A stretch of DNA of 64,000 nt from Aspergillus flavus. Lineage: Eukaryota > Ascomycota > Eurotiomycetes > Eurotiales > Aspergillaceae. A program made the position numbers and the translations under genes. The notes below the pieces were generated by a model that had not been told where the DNA came from, did no database searches, and saw only the letters and a program-made list of their open reading frames with translations. Position 1 is the stretch's first letter. Every line of letters begins with the position of its first letter. The stretch covers positions 434,001 to 498,000 of the forward strand of contig NC_092405.1 in NCBI RefSeq assembly GCF_009017415.1. Direction: 5' to 3'. Below, one piece after another: positions 29,621-42,625 of the stretch.

Positions 29621-32600
29621 CTATCGAGACATGATAGCTGACATCCACTTTTGCTCGTCCGTCCTGTTCAAGGTTAGTATCACATAGGATATTATGGAGT
29701 AGATTTGTATAGAAAAAGGTTCAGACATACCGATCAAAATGGAGCAGCATGCCCAAAACTGGGATAAGTTGTTTCTGGTAATTTTTGTCTTTCTGCTCCA
29801 AGAACTGTAGGAGAACGTTTTTCAAATAGAGATAATCGATAGGCGCCTGCGCGTTTGCTCCTCCTGTAGGCGTTTCGCTTCCCCGAATCGATGGGCTGCG
29901 GTCCTTGGGCACCGGAGAAGTGAGTGCCCTGCGGGACCCAGAGTCGATGGAAGATCGCGATGACTGGGGATTTGTACCAAAGCGAGCCTCTTCCGATAGA
30001 GCCTTGTTGGACCGGCGCAACTTGTCCAGACGAGCGCTGGTTTCTTCAACTGATCGGCGTAGTTCTGCCTTTTCTTTCTCCAGGTCTCGGACTTGTTTCT
30101 CACTTTCATCCAGCGAATCGCGCAAACGTGCCATGGCCTGCCGCACATCATTGAGTTCCTGCGTCGACCGCTCGGCTTGCTCCTCCAGTTGATCACGTCT
30201 GCGTTTCCAATCCTTCTGCGACATCTCGAGCTCCTCCTTGTCCTCCTCAGCGCTCCTCAGTGCTTTTTCCGCTTCCCGGACTTTGTTCTTTAGCTCCTCT
30301 AGCTCCCGCGCCCGACGGCGACCCTGAGCGCTAGCTTCATCTTCCGCACGATCTCGCTCCTCAATGGCTGCCTCCATCCGCTCTTTGAAATCACGAACTT
30401 TAGATTCGGTGCGGCCTTCGATGTCATTCAAGAGACGCCGCATAGTTTCACCCTCACGGGTCCTTTCACTTAGCAACTTATGGGCATCCGCCAGTTCCTC
30501 TTCCAGACTCTCGCAGCGTTCGCGGGCTTCTTTCATCTGCATGCCGATCTCGGCGCCCTGGTCGCGCATGCTATTCATCAGACTCTGCGCGCTAGCGTGC
30601 TGAGCGGTCTTCAACTGAATCTCCTCCCGCAGACCCTCAAGGTCCTTGTTCACCTGTGTAACTTGGTTTTGAGCTTCCCGTAGCTGAGTCCGGGCGGCCT
30701 TCAAGTCCTCTTGGGCTTTAGAAAGGTCATTTGAAATTCTCTCCTTCGTTTCCAGAGCTTCTTGCTTCTTGCTCTCCGAATAGCGTAGATCTGCTTGAGC
30801 GACTGTTAATTTCTCCTCGGCCTTCAAGCGATTATCCGTTTCTTGTCTGATCTTCTGATTGAGCGTCTTCACTTCTGACTCTCGTTCTGATATTGTCGTC
30901 TTGAGGGTCTTCAACTCAGCACGCAAATCCTCTTGCTTGCCCTCGAGAGTTCTCAATTCAGCTGTCTTAGTAGCTAAAGTCTCCCTGATAGACTTGAGCT
31001 CAGTTGATTCAGCTCGTAGTTTCTTTAGCTCAGGCTGCAGCTTCTGGAGAGTCTCCCGCAAGTCGGTAAGATCCTTGAATCGGGTAGAAGCTAACTGTTG
31101 TGCAGCAGATAACTCGGTTTCTAGGGTAGTAAGTTTGACCTTGAGGCTTTCATATTCCTCCTTCAGGTCATTGTGCACCTTTTCAGAGTCAGCATCCCTA
31201 GTCGCAGTGCTCGTGCGCAAGTCAACCAGCTCTTTCTCCAACTTGGTGATGGTCTCCTCCAGAGCTTTCTTCTCGGCAGTCAATTCTTTCAGTTTATCCT
31301 TTGATTCGACATGGTCTTGTCCGAGATTAAGCAGGTCATCCCGAAGAGATTCTATTTCCTCTTTCAGGTCTTCCTCCCCTTTGAGTTTCGAGCTGAGACG
31401 ATCGATAGCTGCATCCTTTTCTTCCACTTGGCGTGTCAAAGATTCAATTTTCTGCTCGAGCTCATTCGTGTTCGACGACTTCGGCTCTGGCTCGGCTGCT
31501 GGGGTTTGTGTCTCTTCGACAGCTGGAGCACTTGCCGCTTTGCTCGTGTCATCACCGCCACCCTTGCCGCCTTTCTTCTTCTTCTTGTTCTTCTTCTTAG
31601 AAGCTCCTGCAGCACCGGTGGAGTTGGCCGGTTGGGGTTTGGGTTCGGGTGTCTCGTTCTTCACCTCCGTACCGTTCTTCGCAGGCGCCAGACTGTCCCG
31701 GAAATCCTCGAAATTGGCTTGCTTTCCGCCCGCAACTTGTTCCTTGGCTTGTTTCCAGGTCGTGTTGTCTTTCAGGTTGTTGTCAAGGAAATCGACAATA
31801 TTCTGCAGCTCCTCCTTTCGGTTCATGTCCGCCTTCAGGCTTGTCATCGTGCCTTCCATATCCTTGAGCTGGGAGCGAAGGTTATCTACTAGGTTTTGGA
31901 GAACACCGAGTCGCTTCTCATTGGCTTCCTTTTCTTGTTTGGCCTTGTCTAGTTTTGCTGCAAGTTCCGACTGCTCATCAGCATCCTCGGGCTTCGCAGT
32001 TTGCGACTGGAGGTGCTCGATTTCATCTGTTTTCTGCTTCAGCTCCACCTTCAGCTTCTCAACCTCGTTTTGAGCGTTTTGGATGGTGGTTTCGGACGTC
32101 GCTAGCTTCGCCGTGAGCGCCTCGATCTCTTCCTGCTTCGAAGTCTTGAGCTTCTCAAACTCCGAGTCTTGTTTATCCTTGATATCGCGCAGCTCTACCA
32201 ACTCTCGGGTCGCAGTTTCCAAATTGTGCACCATCCCTTCCGTTGACTCCCTTGCCACTGAGAGGTCCCGTTTGAGGTTTTCCGCTTGAGACTTGAGCGT
32301 TTCAATCTCTTCCTGCTTTTCTTTTAGCTCCGCCTCCAGGCGTGGGATCTCGTTATCAAAAGAGAAAAACTCTTCGCTTTCTTCCTTGGCAGAATCCTGC
32401 TTCGAAACAGTGGAGGATTTATCATTCAAGGTAGAGTTATCGACGGCCGTCTTATCGCTTATTGTCGAGGCATCCTCTTCCTTTTTATTCTCCTTAAGAT
32501 TAGTGAGCTCATCGTAGGCGGCCTTCGTGGCCTTCTGGGCTTCCTCCATTTTCTTCTTGTAGTCATCTCTCTCTGTGGACACCCGCTTCAGCTCCTCCAG

Positions 32601-33359
32601 AACCATGTCGCTTTTCAATGAGAGTTGGTTGAGGTATTCTGTCAACGCCTTCGGATCGCTAATAGATGCCAAGGGGGTGTTCTCACGCAAGGCCGCTTCG
32701 AAAGGTTCGATCGATAAGACACGCGAATGGGCCATCCGATAAGCCTTCAAGAGCTCTATAGGTCACACAACGGTTAGCGCCGTGGCCCAAGTTGCCGTGA
32801 TATTGACTTAGCACATACCCTGATACCGAGATTCCAGCTTGCCCAATCTCCGCAGCTTCACCCTGACCTCAGGCGGCAGCTCCGAAGAAGATTGGTTTGT
32901 CTCTGGGGCATTCGTATTATCCTTGCCGGCGGACGCCTCCTCCGCGGATGGTTTGCTCTCCCCGGCATTTTCCTCCGAACCTGCGGACTCTAAGCGGGGA
33001 GTAGCTGATCTGCTAGAGCCTTCATCCTCTCCGATGGCGAACTCGGGCTCGAATTCGTTGGGATCCGGCCCACGGACGGGAGTGCCGGTGTTCCGTCGAG
33101 GGCGGGTAGTTCGTCTACTAGGGGATGCATTGCGAGTGGGACGACGAGCGGAGTTGGAGCGGGCGAGTGAGTCCTGGGCGGACTTTTGCCGGGCTTGCTC
33201 CTCTGCAATCCGGGAGTCGATCGCGTCGCGGATACGCTGTGGGTTGCGATTAGGCCGAGCGTTAACATATCAAATCCGGGGAATTTGTTCGACACGTGAG
33301 GCTAACCCCCGAAGGAGTTCCATAAATAACTGGATCCGGAAATACTGTACCTGAAACAT
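29621..33359 (-). CDS. IMH1: GRIP-domain golgin (IMH1-type), four exons
   Basis: Exons in transcription order are 33351-33359 (only ATG TTT CAG), 32819-33236, 29731-32755 and 29621-29663, giving 1,164 residues. The N-terminus MFQRIRDAIDSRIAEEQAR is typical of fungal Imh1 orthologues and forces the 9-nt first exon. A disordered Ser/Arg-rich region follows, then a coiled coil almost to the end, interrupted near the middle by a Pro/Ala and Lys/Gly-rich linker (KKKNKKKKKGGKGGG). The C-terminal GRIP domain begins at about IDYLYLKNVLLQFL and is completed only by the last exon. GRIP golgins bind Arl1-GTP on the trans-Golgi and tether vesicles. The gene is divergent from NTE1 across 1.4 kb. Confidence 0.93.
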
Positions 33360-33811
33360 GACCGTGGCGGGCCTGTGAGCCAGGGCCACAGCTCGATCAA
33401 TGAAATAGAAACAGGCGAGAAAGAGACGAGAAGCAGTTATTAAAGTAAGAAGGAGAAGGTAAAGAATGGAAGGGGGCATAGGACAGATCGACTAGGCGGT
33501 GGTGATTCGTTGTCAGCGGGATGTGCTGCTAAGTTGACTTGATTGGGCCGCCAAGACATCCGAGCAGTTGGCAGAAAAAAAAAAAGAATAACAATGGTAG
33601 TATATCAACAATTCGTCTTTGACTGTTTGACGTGAGAGTATTTGGATATTACGCCCTGGATGAGTAACTCTACTTCTATTCGTTTATAAATTAAACCATC
33701 ACCGGCAATTAACCCGTTTGGCTCCCCTTTTCTCCTACATACTAGGCTAATTATCGGCGATTGGAAGCGTATGAAAGGATCAAAATTGAAAATGAACCGG
33801 TTGACTCAGTT

Positions 33812-33846
<35 letters not shown>

Positions 33847-34770
33847 AAAAGAAAAAGAAAAAGAAAAAGAAAAAAAGGCTATTAGCCAGAGTGATCTTGT
33901 CACCAATACAAGGGGTCGATTGAGAGAATGTGCCTCAGGCTACCAAGTGCTGATGCATAATCGCATCACTGACTAACCTAAAGCATAACGAAGACATATC
34001 CAGACCGTTATGCAGCGGTATGACGTCGACCTCATTTTTCTTTTATTTCTGTTGAACGGGTCTAGTTCCAGTCACTTCCAGTTTTAGTTGCTTGCCATTT
34101 TAGGTTACGGGAAAATTTGCAGGTGGATCCGTCGGAAGTGCATCCACAATCAGGCACATCCTCAGTCTCGACCTTGCCAGGCATATATGCCAAACGTAAC
34201 AGATCTTGGCACTTCACATGATGGATCAACAGAAAACTCAGTAATATAGTCTTCTCATACGTTTCGTCTTAATTTTCTCCATTCTTCTAGTTTCTTCTAT
34301 ATTTCCAAGTCCCATATAGAGAGAGCGAGAGAGAGGTCCAATGACCAAGGTGCACCCGTGATCGACCTAAACTGAATTCGTATTGCTTTCCTTCTCCGCT
34401 TTCCGACTTGATCCTACGAAACCAAACCCGTTTGAAACTCAAAAGGGACCACCTTCATTCTTCACGACCCAGCCAAGAGGGCATCTGAGAGCACGTTGTG
34501 GCTCGTGAGTAGGGGGGTGGTTGGCCACATCACTCGCATCTGAGTCCCTGAGCGAAATCTAATCATTTAATCAATCTCGCATACCGGAACTTCGTCATTG
34601 CGTCTTCTTGCCGGATCAACGGTTTCATGGGTGGCGGAGACCTAGAATTCTTTTGCGTTCCTTGATTCCCACTGGGGCCTTTTAGCTGCTTTCCTTAAGC
34701 TGGTTTAGCGGCTTGAGTCCCCATCCAACAACGTGTTTCCAGCCCAATCCCATTCTACGCAATAACAACC
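33360..34770. promoter_or_regulatory. Divergent golgin/NTE1 promoter region
   Basis: This 1.4-kb gap has no gene. It includes an A-tract with AAAAAG repeats (33813-33876) and a GA-rich patch near 34319-34336. The long pyrimidine-rich part before 34771 is probably NTE1 5' UTR and core promoter. Confidence 0.55.
33813..33876. repeat. Poly(A) tract and GAAAAA repeat
   Basis: A run of about 32 A is followed by several GAAAAA units. It could be a microsatellite or the degraded tail of a retroposed sequence. No element body is recognisable beside it. Confidence 0.9.
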
Positions 34771-37700
34771 ATGGCCACCGACGGTGGTCCCCTCGCGGCC
34801 TCGTCTGCGTCTCTCGATTCAAGTCTAAGCCCTCTTCATGCATCTCCCTCACCCTCCTCAACCTACACTGCTTCGTCCCTCGCCCTATCTGCTCCCGCCA
34901 TAGCCGCAAGCTTTTCCGTGGCTTCGACCTTTTCAAATTCTCTTATCCCACCCCCACCGTTACCCCCTCCTACGCCTTCAACCATGGCGGGGTGGTTCGG
35001 ATGGGTGTTTTCTTTCTTTTTCCAGGTCATTCCAAGCGTCCTATACTGGGTGATAACGTTTGCGACCATCACGCTGCCCACATGGCTATTCACGCTCTTC
35101 TCAATGAGCTTGACCTTCACTATGAATTTCACCACTCTGTAAGTATCCTAACCCGTGCAATGGGATGCTCTGTCGATCGCGCGGTGAAACGCTGACACAA
35201 TGCTTCAATTGATCCACAGCTTGTTGATCGCGCTGGCGATCGTATCAACGATCAGTTGGTTTATCCGTTATCGGTTCTTGAATATGTATAGTCGTCTGCC
35301 TCCGGAACCCCAGCGCAAAGAACCCCATCTCGATCTCTTCCCCGATGTCCAGGAAGGGGACTCCAAACCGGGCCTGGCCAATTACCTAGACGAATTTCTA
35401 AGCGCCATCAAGGTGTTTGGTTACCTCGAACGGCCTGTATTTCATGAATTGACACGTACCATGCAAACGAGGAAGTTGATTGCTGGGGAAACCTTGATGC
35501 TGGAGGAAGAGAAAGGCTTCTGTCTAGTGGTGGATGGCTTGGTCCAGATATTCGTCAAGTCCATGCGGGACGGGAAACCAAATGTAGACGAAGGTTCAAA
35601 CCACATGGGAGCCGAGTCTTCTGATGAGGACGATCATCGTGTGGACGGAAAGCAAGGTTATCAACTGCTCACAGAAGTCAAGAACGGTGCCTCCATGTCG
35701 TCCTTGTTCTCCATCCTGTCCTTGTTCACCGAGGATATCCAACTACGAGCCAGCGAAGGCTCGTCGTCTAGTGCATCCAGTGTAGGCCCTAGCACCAATG
35801 CTCGGGTATCTGACTCGTTTCCAGCGAGCCCTCACGGCTTAGAGGACAGTCCTCGTTCTAATTTCGTTAGAGATCATGGTGACTCCGTCGCCCATATAAG
35901 CAACAGTAATGGGGAGCTTCTGCCATCCGTCCCGCCCCTAAACCTAGGAGAAAGCCATGCTATGCCCATCCAGGAGCCTTACCCGAAACCAAGGAGCCAG
36001 CCAGGCAAGAGGCGGCGCAAGTCAGTCCATCCAGATATTGTGGCTCGAGCCATGGTGGACACGACCATTGCCATCATCCCGGCCAGCGCCTTCCGCCGTC
36101 TGACGAGGGTCTATCCGAGAGCGACCGCCCATATTGTCCAGGTGATCCTGACACGGCTCCAAAGAGTAACGTTCGCCACGGCACATTCTTATCTAGGTCT
36201 CAACAATGATGTACTGGGCATTGAAAAACAGATGACCAAGTTCACGACTCAGGATCTACCCAATGAAATGCGTGGGGCCGCGTTAGATCGCCTCAAGGAC
36301 AAATTTATTAAAGAGCGAGACCGCCTGGGCCCGGAAGAGATCATCAAGGGCATCGCACTTCACAATCCTTCTGCTGGCAGAAGGCGCCGATCCAGTAGCT
36401 TCCTGAGGAAAGAAGCAGTTCTCCATGCAAAGATGGCAGCACAATCGAAGCGACCAGTGAGCATGGCCAGCCCAGAGGATATCTCCGGTGACCGTGAGTC
36501 GGCAGGGCCTAGCCCCGGGGATCTGTTGTCTACCATTCAACTCTCCCGGTTTGGCCCTCGATACGAGCACTTAGCTCCGAAACTGCTCAGCCCATTAACA
36601 GATAAAGAGAATCCCCCCTTTATGGCTCCTGTTATGCACAGTTCGCCTTTTCATCGAAAGAAGGACGCTGTTGACGAGGATGCCCTGTTCAGAGAATCCA
36701 TACTGGATTGCATCATGAATGGCATTGGACTCACTAGCAGCACTCGCGATGTCTTACGTAAGAGCAGTCACACCTCTGGGGACATATCCCCAAAGCTACT
36801 TTCATACGATTCTCGGCGGCAAAAGGCCGTGTTCACTAATAATGCATTCGGCTTCATCGACCCTTACGATAGTTCTGCGGATGGTGAGACGGAATCAATG
36901 ATGTCAATGTCCATGACCAGCGCTGGTGGGACATCGCCTATCGTCAATCTGCGAGAAGAGCTTCGAAATGACATCGAGATCGTCTATTTCCCCCAGGGTT
37001 CAGTGCTGGTGGAGCAGGGGGAACGCCATCCAGGCCTGTACTATGTGATCGACGGATTCCTAGACGTAGGTATCCCTGTATCCGACAAAGGAGAAGATCT
37101 TGTGGGCGGCTCGAGACCGGTATATGGCCAGCCACCTGAGGAATTCTTTCCGACCTTGAAGCGGACGACGACCAGCTCCTCTCGAGTTTCGGGTGTGACG
37201 AGTGCCACAAATGATACTAAGCGGAAAAGGCAGTCGCGAAAGTCACTCTATCTTATCAAGCCTGGTGGTATTCAAGGATACGTCGGATCCGTTGCATCTT
37301 ACAGGTCCTATACGGACGTGGTGGCGAAAACAGATGTGTATGTCGGGTTCCTTCCAAGGTCATCCTTGGAAAGAATCGCCGAGCGTTACCCTATTGCGCT
37401 GTTAACCCTGGCAAAGCGATTGACAAGTCTTCTTCCTCGTTTGCTTCTTCACATCGACTTCGCCCTAGAATGGGTGCAAGTAAGTGCAGGCCAAGTCATC
37501 TATCACCAGGGGGATGAGAGTGATGCAATCTATCTTGTTTTAAATGGGCGTCTACGGTCTGTTCTCGAAGGTACAGATGGCAAGATTACAGTTGTTGGCG
37601 AATATGGTCAGGGAGAAAGCGTTGGGGAGCTAGAGGTCATGACAGAGTCGACACGCCCGGCAACTCTACACGCCATTCGGGATACTGAGCTAGCTAAATT

Positions 37701-39468
37701 CCCGCGGTCCCTTTTCAACAGTCTTGCCCAGGAACACCCGGGAATTACTATCCAGGTTTCTAAGCTCATTGCCCAGCGGATGCGAGATCTCGTCGAGCTT
37801 CCCATGCCTGAGAAGGGAGGTGAGCATGCCAACGTTGGAAGCGTCAAGACCGCTGCCTCTGTGGTAAACCTCCGTACTGTTGGTATACTTCCCGTAACGG
37901 CTGGGGTTCCCGTGGTAGAATTTGGCCACCGCCTGCAGAACGCGCTTCACCAGATCGGCGTGACGAACGGCGTTACCTCCCTCAACCAAGCGGCGATCTT
38001 GAACCATCTCGGACGACATGCTTTCAGCAAGATGGGGAAATTGAAGTTGTCCCAGTATCTGGCCGACCTCGAAGAAAAGTATGGGATGGTACTCTATATC
38101 GCAGACACCAATGTGAACTCTCCATGGACACAGACCTGCATCACGCAAGCCGACTGCATTCTGCTCGTTGGCCTTGCCGAGTCATCGCCTAGTATCGGTG
38201 AGTACGAAAGATTTCTACTTGGGATGAAGACAACGGCTAGAAAAGAACTTGTGTTGCTACATTCCGAGCGGTACTGCCCTCCCGGACTGACGCGCCAATG
38301 GCTAAAGAACCGGATGTGGATCAACGGTGGCCACCATCATATTCAGATGGGCTTCCGCTTAACCCCTGAGCCCTCACATCCGCAGGCGAAACGGCTTGGA
38401 GCTGTACTGAAACAACGTGTTCAAGTTATCCAGGCAGAAATCCAAAAATACACCTCGCGGCGGATTCGCCAGACGCCTCTCTACTCGGCACAAACTCCGT
38501 TCAAGGGCGACTTCCATCGCCTGGCTCGCCGACTTTGTGGCAGGTCTGTTGGACTCGTTCTTGGTGGCGGAGGAGCTCGGGGTATCGCCCAAGTTGGCGT
38601 CATCAAAGCACTGGAAGAGGCCGGGATCCCTATCGACATCATTGGTGGTACATCTATCGGCTCATTCATTGGAGCTTTGTATGCACGGGATGCGGATGTG
38701 GTTCCCATGTATGGTCGAGCGAAGAAGTTTGCCGGTCGCATGGCGAGCATGTGGCGGTTTATGCTGGATCTAACGTATCCTACCACCTCTTACACCACTG
38801 GCCATGAGTTCAACCGGGGAATCTTCAAGACGTTTGGAGATAGCCAAATCGAGGACTTTTGGCTGGAGTACTACTGCAACACCACCAACATCAGCAAATC
38901 ACGGCCTGAATTCCACTCGTCGGGTTATACTTGGCGCTACGTGCGTGCATCGATGTCATTGGCCGGCCTAATTCCCCCGATTTGCGACGAGGGCAGCATG
39001 CTACTTGACGGCGGGTACATCGACAACCTTACAGTGACCCACATGAAGGGACTCGGGGCCGATGTGATTTTTGCCGTCGATGTGGGCTCAATCGATGACA
39101 ACACGCCTCAAGGGTACGGTGATTCGCTGTCCGGGTTCTGGACCGTGCTCAACCGTTGGAACCCGTTCTCCGCTTGCCCCAACCCTCCCACGCTGTCCGA
39201 AATCCAAGCACGACTCGCATACGTGTCATCGATCGACAATCTAGAACGGGCTAAAAACACCCCAGGCTGTCTGTATATGCGTCCTCCCATTGACCCATAC
39301 GGAACCCTTGAGTTCGGCAAGTTCGATGAGATCTACCAGGTAGGCTACGCATATGGCAAGCAGTATCTAGAGAAACTGCGCAGTGAAGGATCCCTGCCGT
39401 TACCGGAGGAGACAGAAGAGAAAAAGAAGCTACAACGTACCTTGGCGCCTCGGCGAGCAAGTATTTAA
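34771..39468 (+). CDS. NTE1: NTE1 lysophospholipase (patatin plus cyclic-nucleotide-binding domains)
   Basis: Two exons, 34771-35138 and 35220-39468, joined across an 81-nt GT-AG intron, giving 1,538 residues. The N-terminus has a Pro/Ser-rich lead and two hydrophobic segments ([35 protein letters not shown]) for ER membrane anchoring. Cyclic-nucleotide-binding-like domains follow; [20 protein letters not shown] and [20 protein letters not shown] are clear. The C-terminal patatin domain contains GGGGARGI, the nucleophile Ser1268 in GTSIG, and Asp1386 in DGGYIDN, the catalytic dyad. The enzyme deacylates phosphatidylcholine and lysophosphatidylcholine at the ER. Length and domain order match fungal NTE1. 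Not linked in function to its neighbours as far as seen. Confidence 0.97.
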
Positions 39469-39812
39469 GTTCCGCCATCTCCATTGCCGACCCACTGTAT
39501 TACGAATGACGAATTTGAAACAGCGAATGGAGTTTTGAGGATTTCATCTCCAGGTTAAACCTTCTTTGTGCCTATTGGACCAGCATTTTTTGTGTCTAGA
39601 GCAAGCGCCTCGCACTATACCAACAGCGTTATCATTGACATCGGATATGATAGACTTCGCAGATAGAAGTATACAGTACATACAGTTCATTCATCGAAAA
39701 CAGTCAATTCACTCTCATTATACATATCAGAAATATGCTATTTCACCTAATACAATGCTGCAGCAGGGCAGTTTGGAACCTATAATGCTGTGTCGTCCCT
39801 ACATCGAACAGC
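39469..39812. other. NTE1 3' flank
   Basis: Probable NTE1 3' UTR merging into degraded DNA that continues the SNF2 relic. No intact gene is seen. Confidence 0.45.
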
Positions 39813-40340
39813 CTATTTATATCTCGCGTTTGCACGATACACAAGAACTTCGCCTATTGCATCTATTTCACAATGCTTTTGGAGTTGCTCCATCCTATAA
39901 TATTTAGTTTGCTGAAAGGTTCGATGCGAGGTTCTTTAGGCTTACCAGTGTGAGACAAGCTGCGATGGCACAACAATCAATGTCGTCCTCACAGGGCCAG
40001 TTGGGTCAGGAGGTCTCCCATCGACGATATTGGCTACGTATACATTAGCCACCACGGACCTTACCAGCCATCATATTAGAAAGATACTCACCAAGAGTTT
40101 GAATCGTTTCCCCAAATCCCATGGTATCACACAGACTCTGCCGTTTCGATTGTCCATTCAGCGCTGGAGAAGGATCCCTTACGGCTGGGTTCCCTGCTGT
40201 TTGGTGGACCCCACTAGGGTGTTGAATATAGAGTGGCTTCTGTTTCTTATCAGATCTCTTAGAAGAAGGCTCTGTTGTAGGAGTAAAAGGCTGCTGGTGC
40301 TTAAGGATAGATAGGGACAATGGAATAGTTATTCTCGACC
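39813..40340 (-). pseudogene. SNF2-family helicase relic
   Basis: Three coding segments on the minus strand, about 40092-40340, 39946-40033 and 39813-39894, join in frame through intact GT-AG junctions until a TAG at 39813-39815. The first ends in LCDTMGFGETIQTL, matching SNF2 motif I, but the Walker Lys is Glu and a neighbouring Leu is Phe. The second gives RTTLIVVPSQLVSHW, matching motif Ia. The third gives MEQLQKHC and VLVYRANARYK. No ATG opens the frame and all later helicase motifs are missing, so it is a truncated, probably dead copy. The parent would be a large ATPase of the RAD5/SNF2 type. Confidence 0.75.
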
Positions 40341-40630
40341 GCGGCTAGTGTAAGAATAACGTTGAACCTATATAGAAAAGTATACTTTACTTTCTGTTAG
40401 AAGACTTCTATCTTAAGTTAGATCTAGAAATAGGTATCTAGAATACTCTTGTTCTATCTTTACGAAATCTAATAAAAAGATTTATTTATACTTGGTAGTA
40501 GCACTGGGTGTCAGACCGACTTTTTAATCGCGGTTCTATCTTCCAAATAAGCTGACCACTGCACTGGCTGTTGAAGCTGAAGCCTCCGCACTAGTCTCTG
40601 ACAGCTCAGATAGTATCGTATCTGGATTAC
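40341..40630. other. AT-rich spacer between two relics
   Basis: AT-rich sequence (roughly 40380-40500) with no coding content. It could be the remains of a transposable-element terminal repeat, but no paired copy is visible in the window. Confidence 0.4.
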
Positions 40631-40639
40631 TGATCAATG

Positions 40640-41400
40640 ATGTTAGCTATTCAACATCTGGAACGTCACCGATGTCTCTGTCAAGAACTTCTACGTGAAG
40701 CAGCCCCAGCTGTGGTCGATCAACCTCATGGACGGAACTAACGTCCTGCTCGAGAACATTGTGGTCTCTGCCAAATTAAGCAAGCAGCCCGATGGCGAAT
40801 ATTGGGCCCAAAATACTGATGGTCTCGGTATGTATCGACATATTTTCTCGCTCCTCACCAATAAAAAAACCGTCTCTTCCAGCCCAGAGCGACCTACTGA
40901 TTACAGACACAGATACCATGGACGTAAACCATGTCCAGGTCACCAATTTCACCTACACAGGCGGCGATGACTGCATAGCCCTGAAGCCACGGTCCTATAA
41001 CGTTACTGTTACTGGTGCCACCTGTAATGGTGGTAATGGTATACCCATCGGTAGCATTGGGGAGTATCTGGAGGACAGCAGTGTCAAGGATGTCTATATG
41101 AGCGATCTGAAGGTAAGTAGAGCTTTAGGGGTAGTAGCTAGAAAAGTGCATCTAACATTATCTACAGGTCCCTGGAACACTATGGTCGACCAGAACAATG
41201 GGGGGGAATTCGTCGACCGCGGGCACCAGCAAATTGACAATCTCGGATATCCACCTTAAAAGATTTCCATGGCAAAAGCCTCGGACAATACAGCAACCAT
41301 GAACAGATGGAAGTGCTCTGTACTAAGTCTGAACTTTGGAATACGCAGACCGCACATGCATGGCATCCAGATGTCCCCAAGTCATGTCAAATACGGTTGT
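40640..41400 (+). pseudogene. GH28 exopolygalacturonase relic
   Basis: The frame from about 40652 reads NIWNVTDVSVKNFYVKQPQ and continues to WAQNTDGL. After a GT-AG intron (40828-40909) it continues DTDTMDV, GGDDCIALKP and GGNGIPIGSIGEYLEDSSV. NTD and DD are the catalytic Asp regions of GH28, and GGNGI instead of GGHGI is the exo-acting pattern. A second intron (from 41114) is followed by LTISDIHLK. The frame then shifts near 41258, after which DFHGKSLGQYSNHEQMEV and LCTKSELWN appear. The N-terminal third, including signal peptide and start, is missing. The gene is therefore truncated and frameshifted. The active enzyme would remove galacturonic acid from pectin ends. Confidence 0.85.
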
Positions 41401-41958
41401 CCAAACTTTGAACGGGCCACCTCGACTTATACCTAGTGTGGTAGTATCGCGAGGATACGGGGCAATGCGTCGACTTTGTATGGACTGCATGATTCGAGCG
41501 CGAGCTCTTCGATAACTCAAATTATCGCCGTAGGCACGAGTCATACGCTCTCGTGCCGTTTACGTCCCTGCCCTTGTACACAACGTAGTGACATGGCCTT
41601 TGAATAACTTGATCTATAGGCAGGCGTCTGACCGAAGATTCAGTGCAAGAGAGCTTATATTATAAGGAGCGTAAGATTGTAATATAAATATGTCACATGA
41701 ATTCCCGGATATCGAAATTACAAATATTAGTATACCCCCCATCACGTCAATTCATCCATCTATAACCTGCATACTTCTCCCTTTGCCAATACACCGCGAG
41801 TAGATTGGCTTCTCGTCACTCGTGATAGGTATATTATTACGTATGCGTAGTGCATGCCATGGGAAACCCGTTCAGTGGTATCGTGAATCGTTCTCGTGGA
41901 TTGTCTGGTCCGCCTGCCCTATCCGTGCCTGATAAGAGGATGACAGAGTAGTTGACGC
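41401..41958. other. Spacer before MARVEL gene
   Basis: No gene is recognised. It includes the 3' UTR side of the MARVEL-domain gene and AT-rich DNA. Confidence 0.45.
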
Positions 41959-42625
41959 TTAGGCTGTGGCGACTGGGGCATCAGCGGGACCGCCGTGAGC
42001 ACCGCCGGTCTTTTCGCGGACTGGGACATTCTCGCGGCGGTAAGCCCAGAGACCAAGGACCTCGAGGAACATGCCGAAGAAGGTAAAGATGCTGAACCTC
42101 TGTTAGTGTCTGGGAATATGGTTGATAGAAGTTGGACAGCTTACAAAGTCAGGAAGATGAATGCTTCGTTGGCCCTCTTCTTGGAGCAGGAGATTCCTGG
42201 GGGAGCGTTGAGGCGGCAGTCATGGCGGTTGTAATCTTGGGCGGCAAAGATAAATGCAGTGAGCCACCTAGGGAATTTGGTCAGTATGTGGTCTTTAGGG
42301 GTAGGGATGGGCGAGCATTGCATACAAATACGAGAAGATGACATCGATGAGCAGTACGAACTTGCCAAGAGCCGTGGGCATGAACGGAGAGACGAAGGCT
42401 GGCAGGAAGAATACGACCGACATGGTAGACTGTGCATCGTGGCATTAATTAGTGGTCTTCAATGCAGGAGGGGAGACATACAATGATTTCTTGGTACGTG
42501 ATAGACAATCCACGGGGACCCTTGTTGATGAAGTAGGAAGTGATACCCATCACAATGACAGCACTAGACCACTGCAGCACTCGGGTGACGAGCTGCAGTG
42601 GACGTGTGAGCGTACTCGAGAGCAT
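41959..42625 (-). CDS. MARVEL-domain-like four-pass membrane protein
   Basis: Exons in transcription order are 42482-42625, 42326-42429, 42145-42267 and 41959-42097. All junctions are GT-AG and phase-consistent, giving 169 residues. Four hydrophobic segments are visible: VLQWSSAVIVMGITSYF, TMSVVFFLPAFVSPFM through FVLLIDVIFSYLWLTAFIFA, and FSIFTFFGMFLEVLGLW. Between segments 3 and 4, the loop QDYNRHDCRLNAPPGISCSK holds the paired Cys and is followed by ANEAFIFL, the typical pattern of fungal MARVEL proteins. The tail is short and polar. The family is linked to plasma-membrane domain organisation and vesicle traffic; no specific role can be given. Not contiguous with any cluster. Confidence 0.85.

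Noticed and set aside
30859..32073. 404-residue plus-strand frame
   Set aside because: It lies antisense to the golgin coiled coil and is Ser/Phe-rich, as expected from the complement of Glu/Lys/Leu codons. It has no family features.
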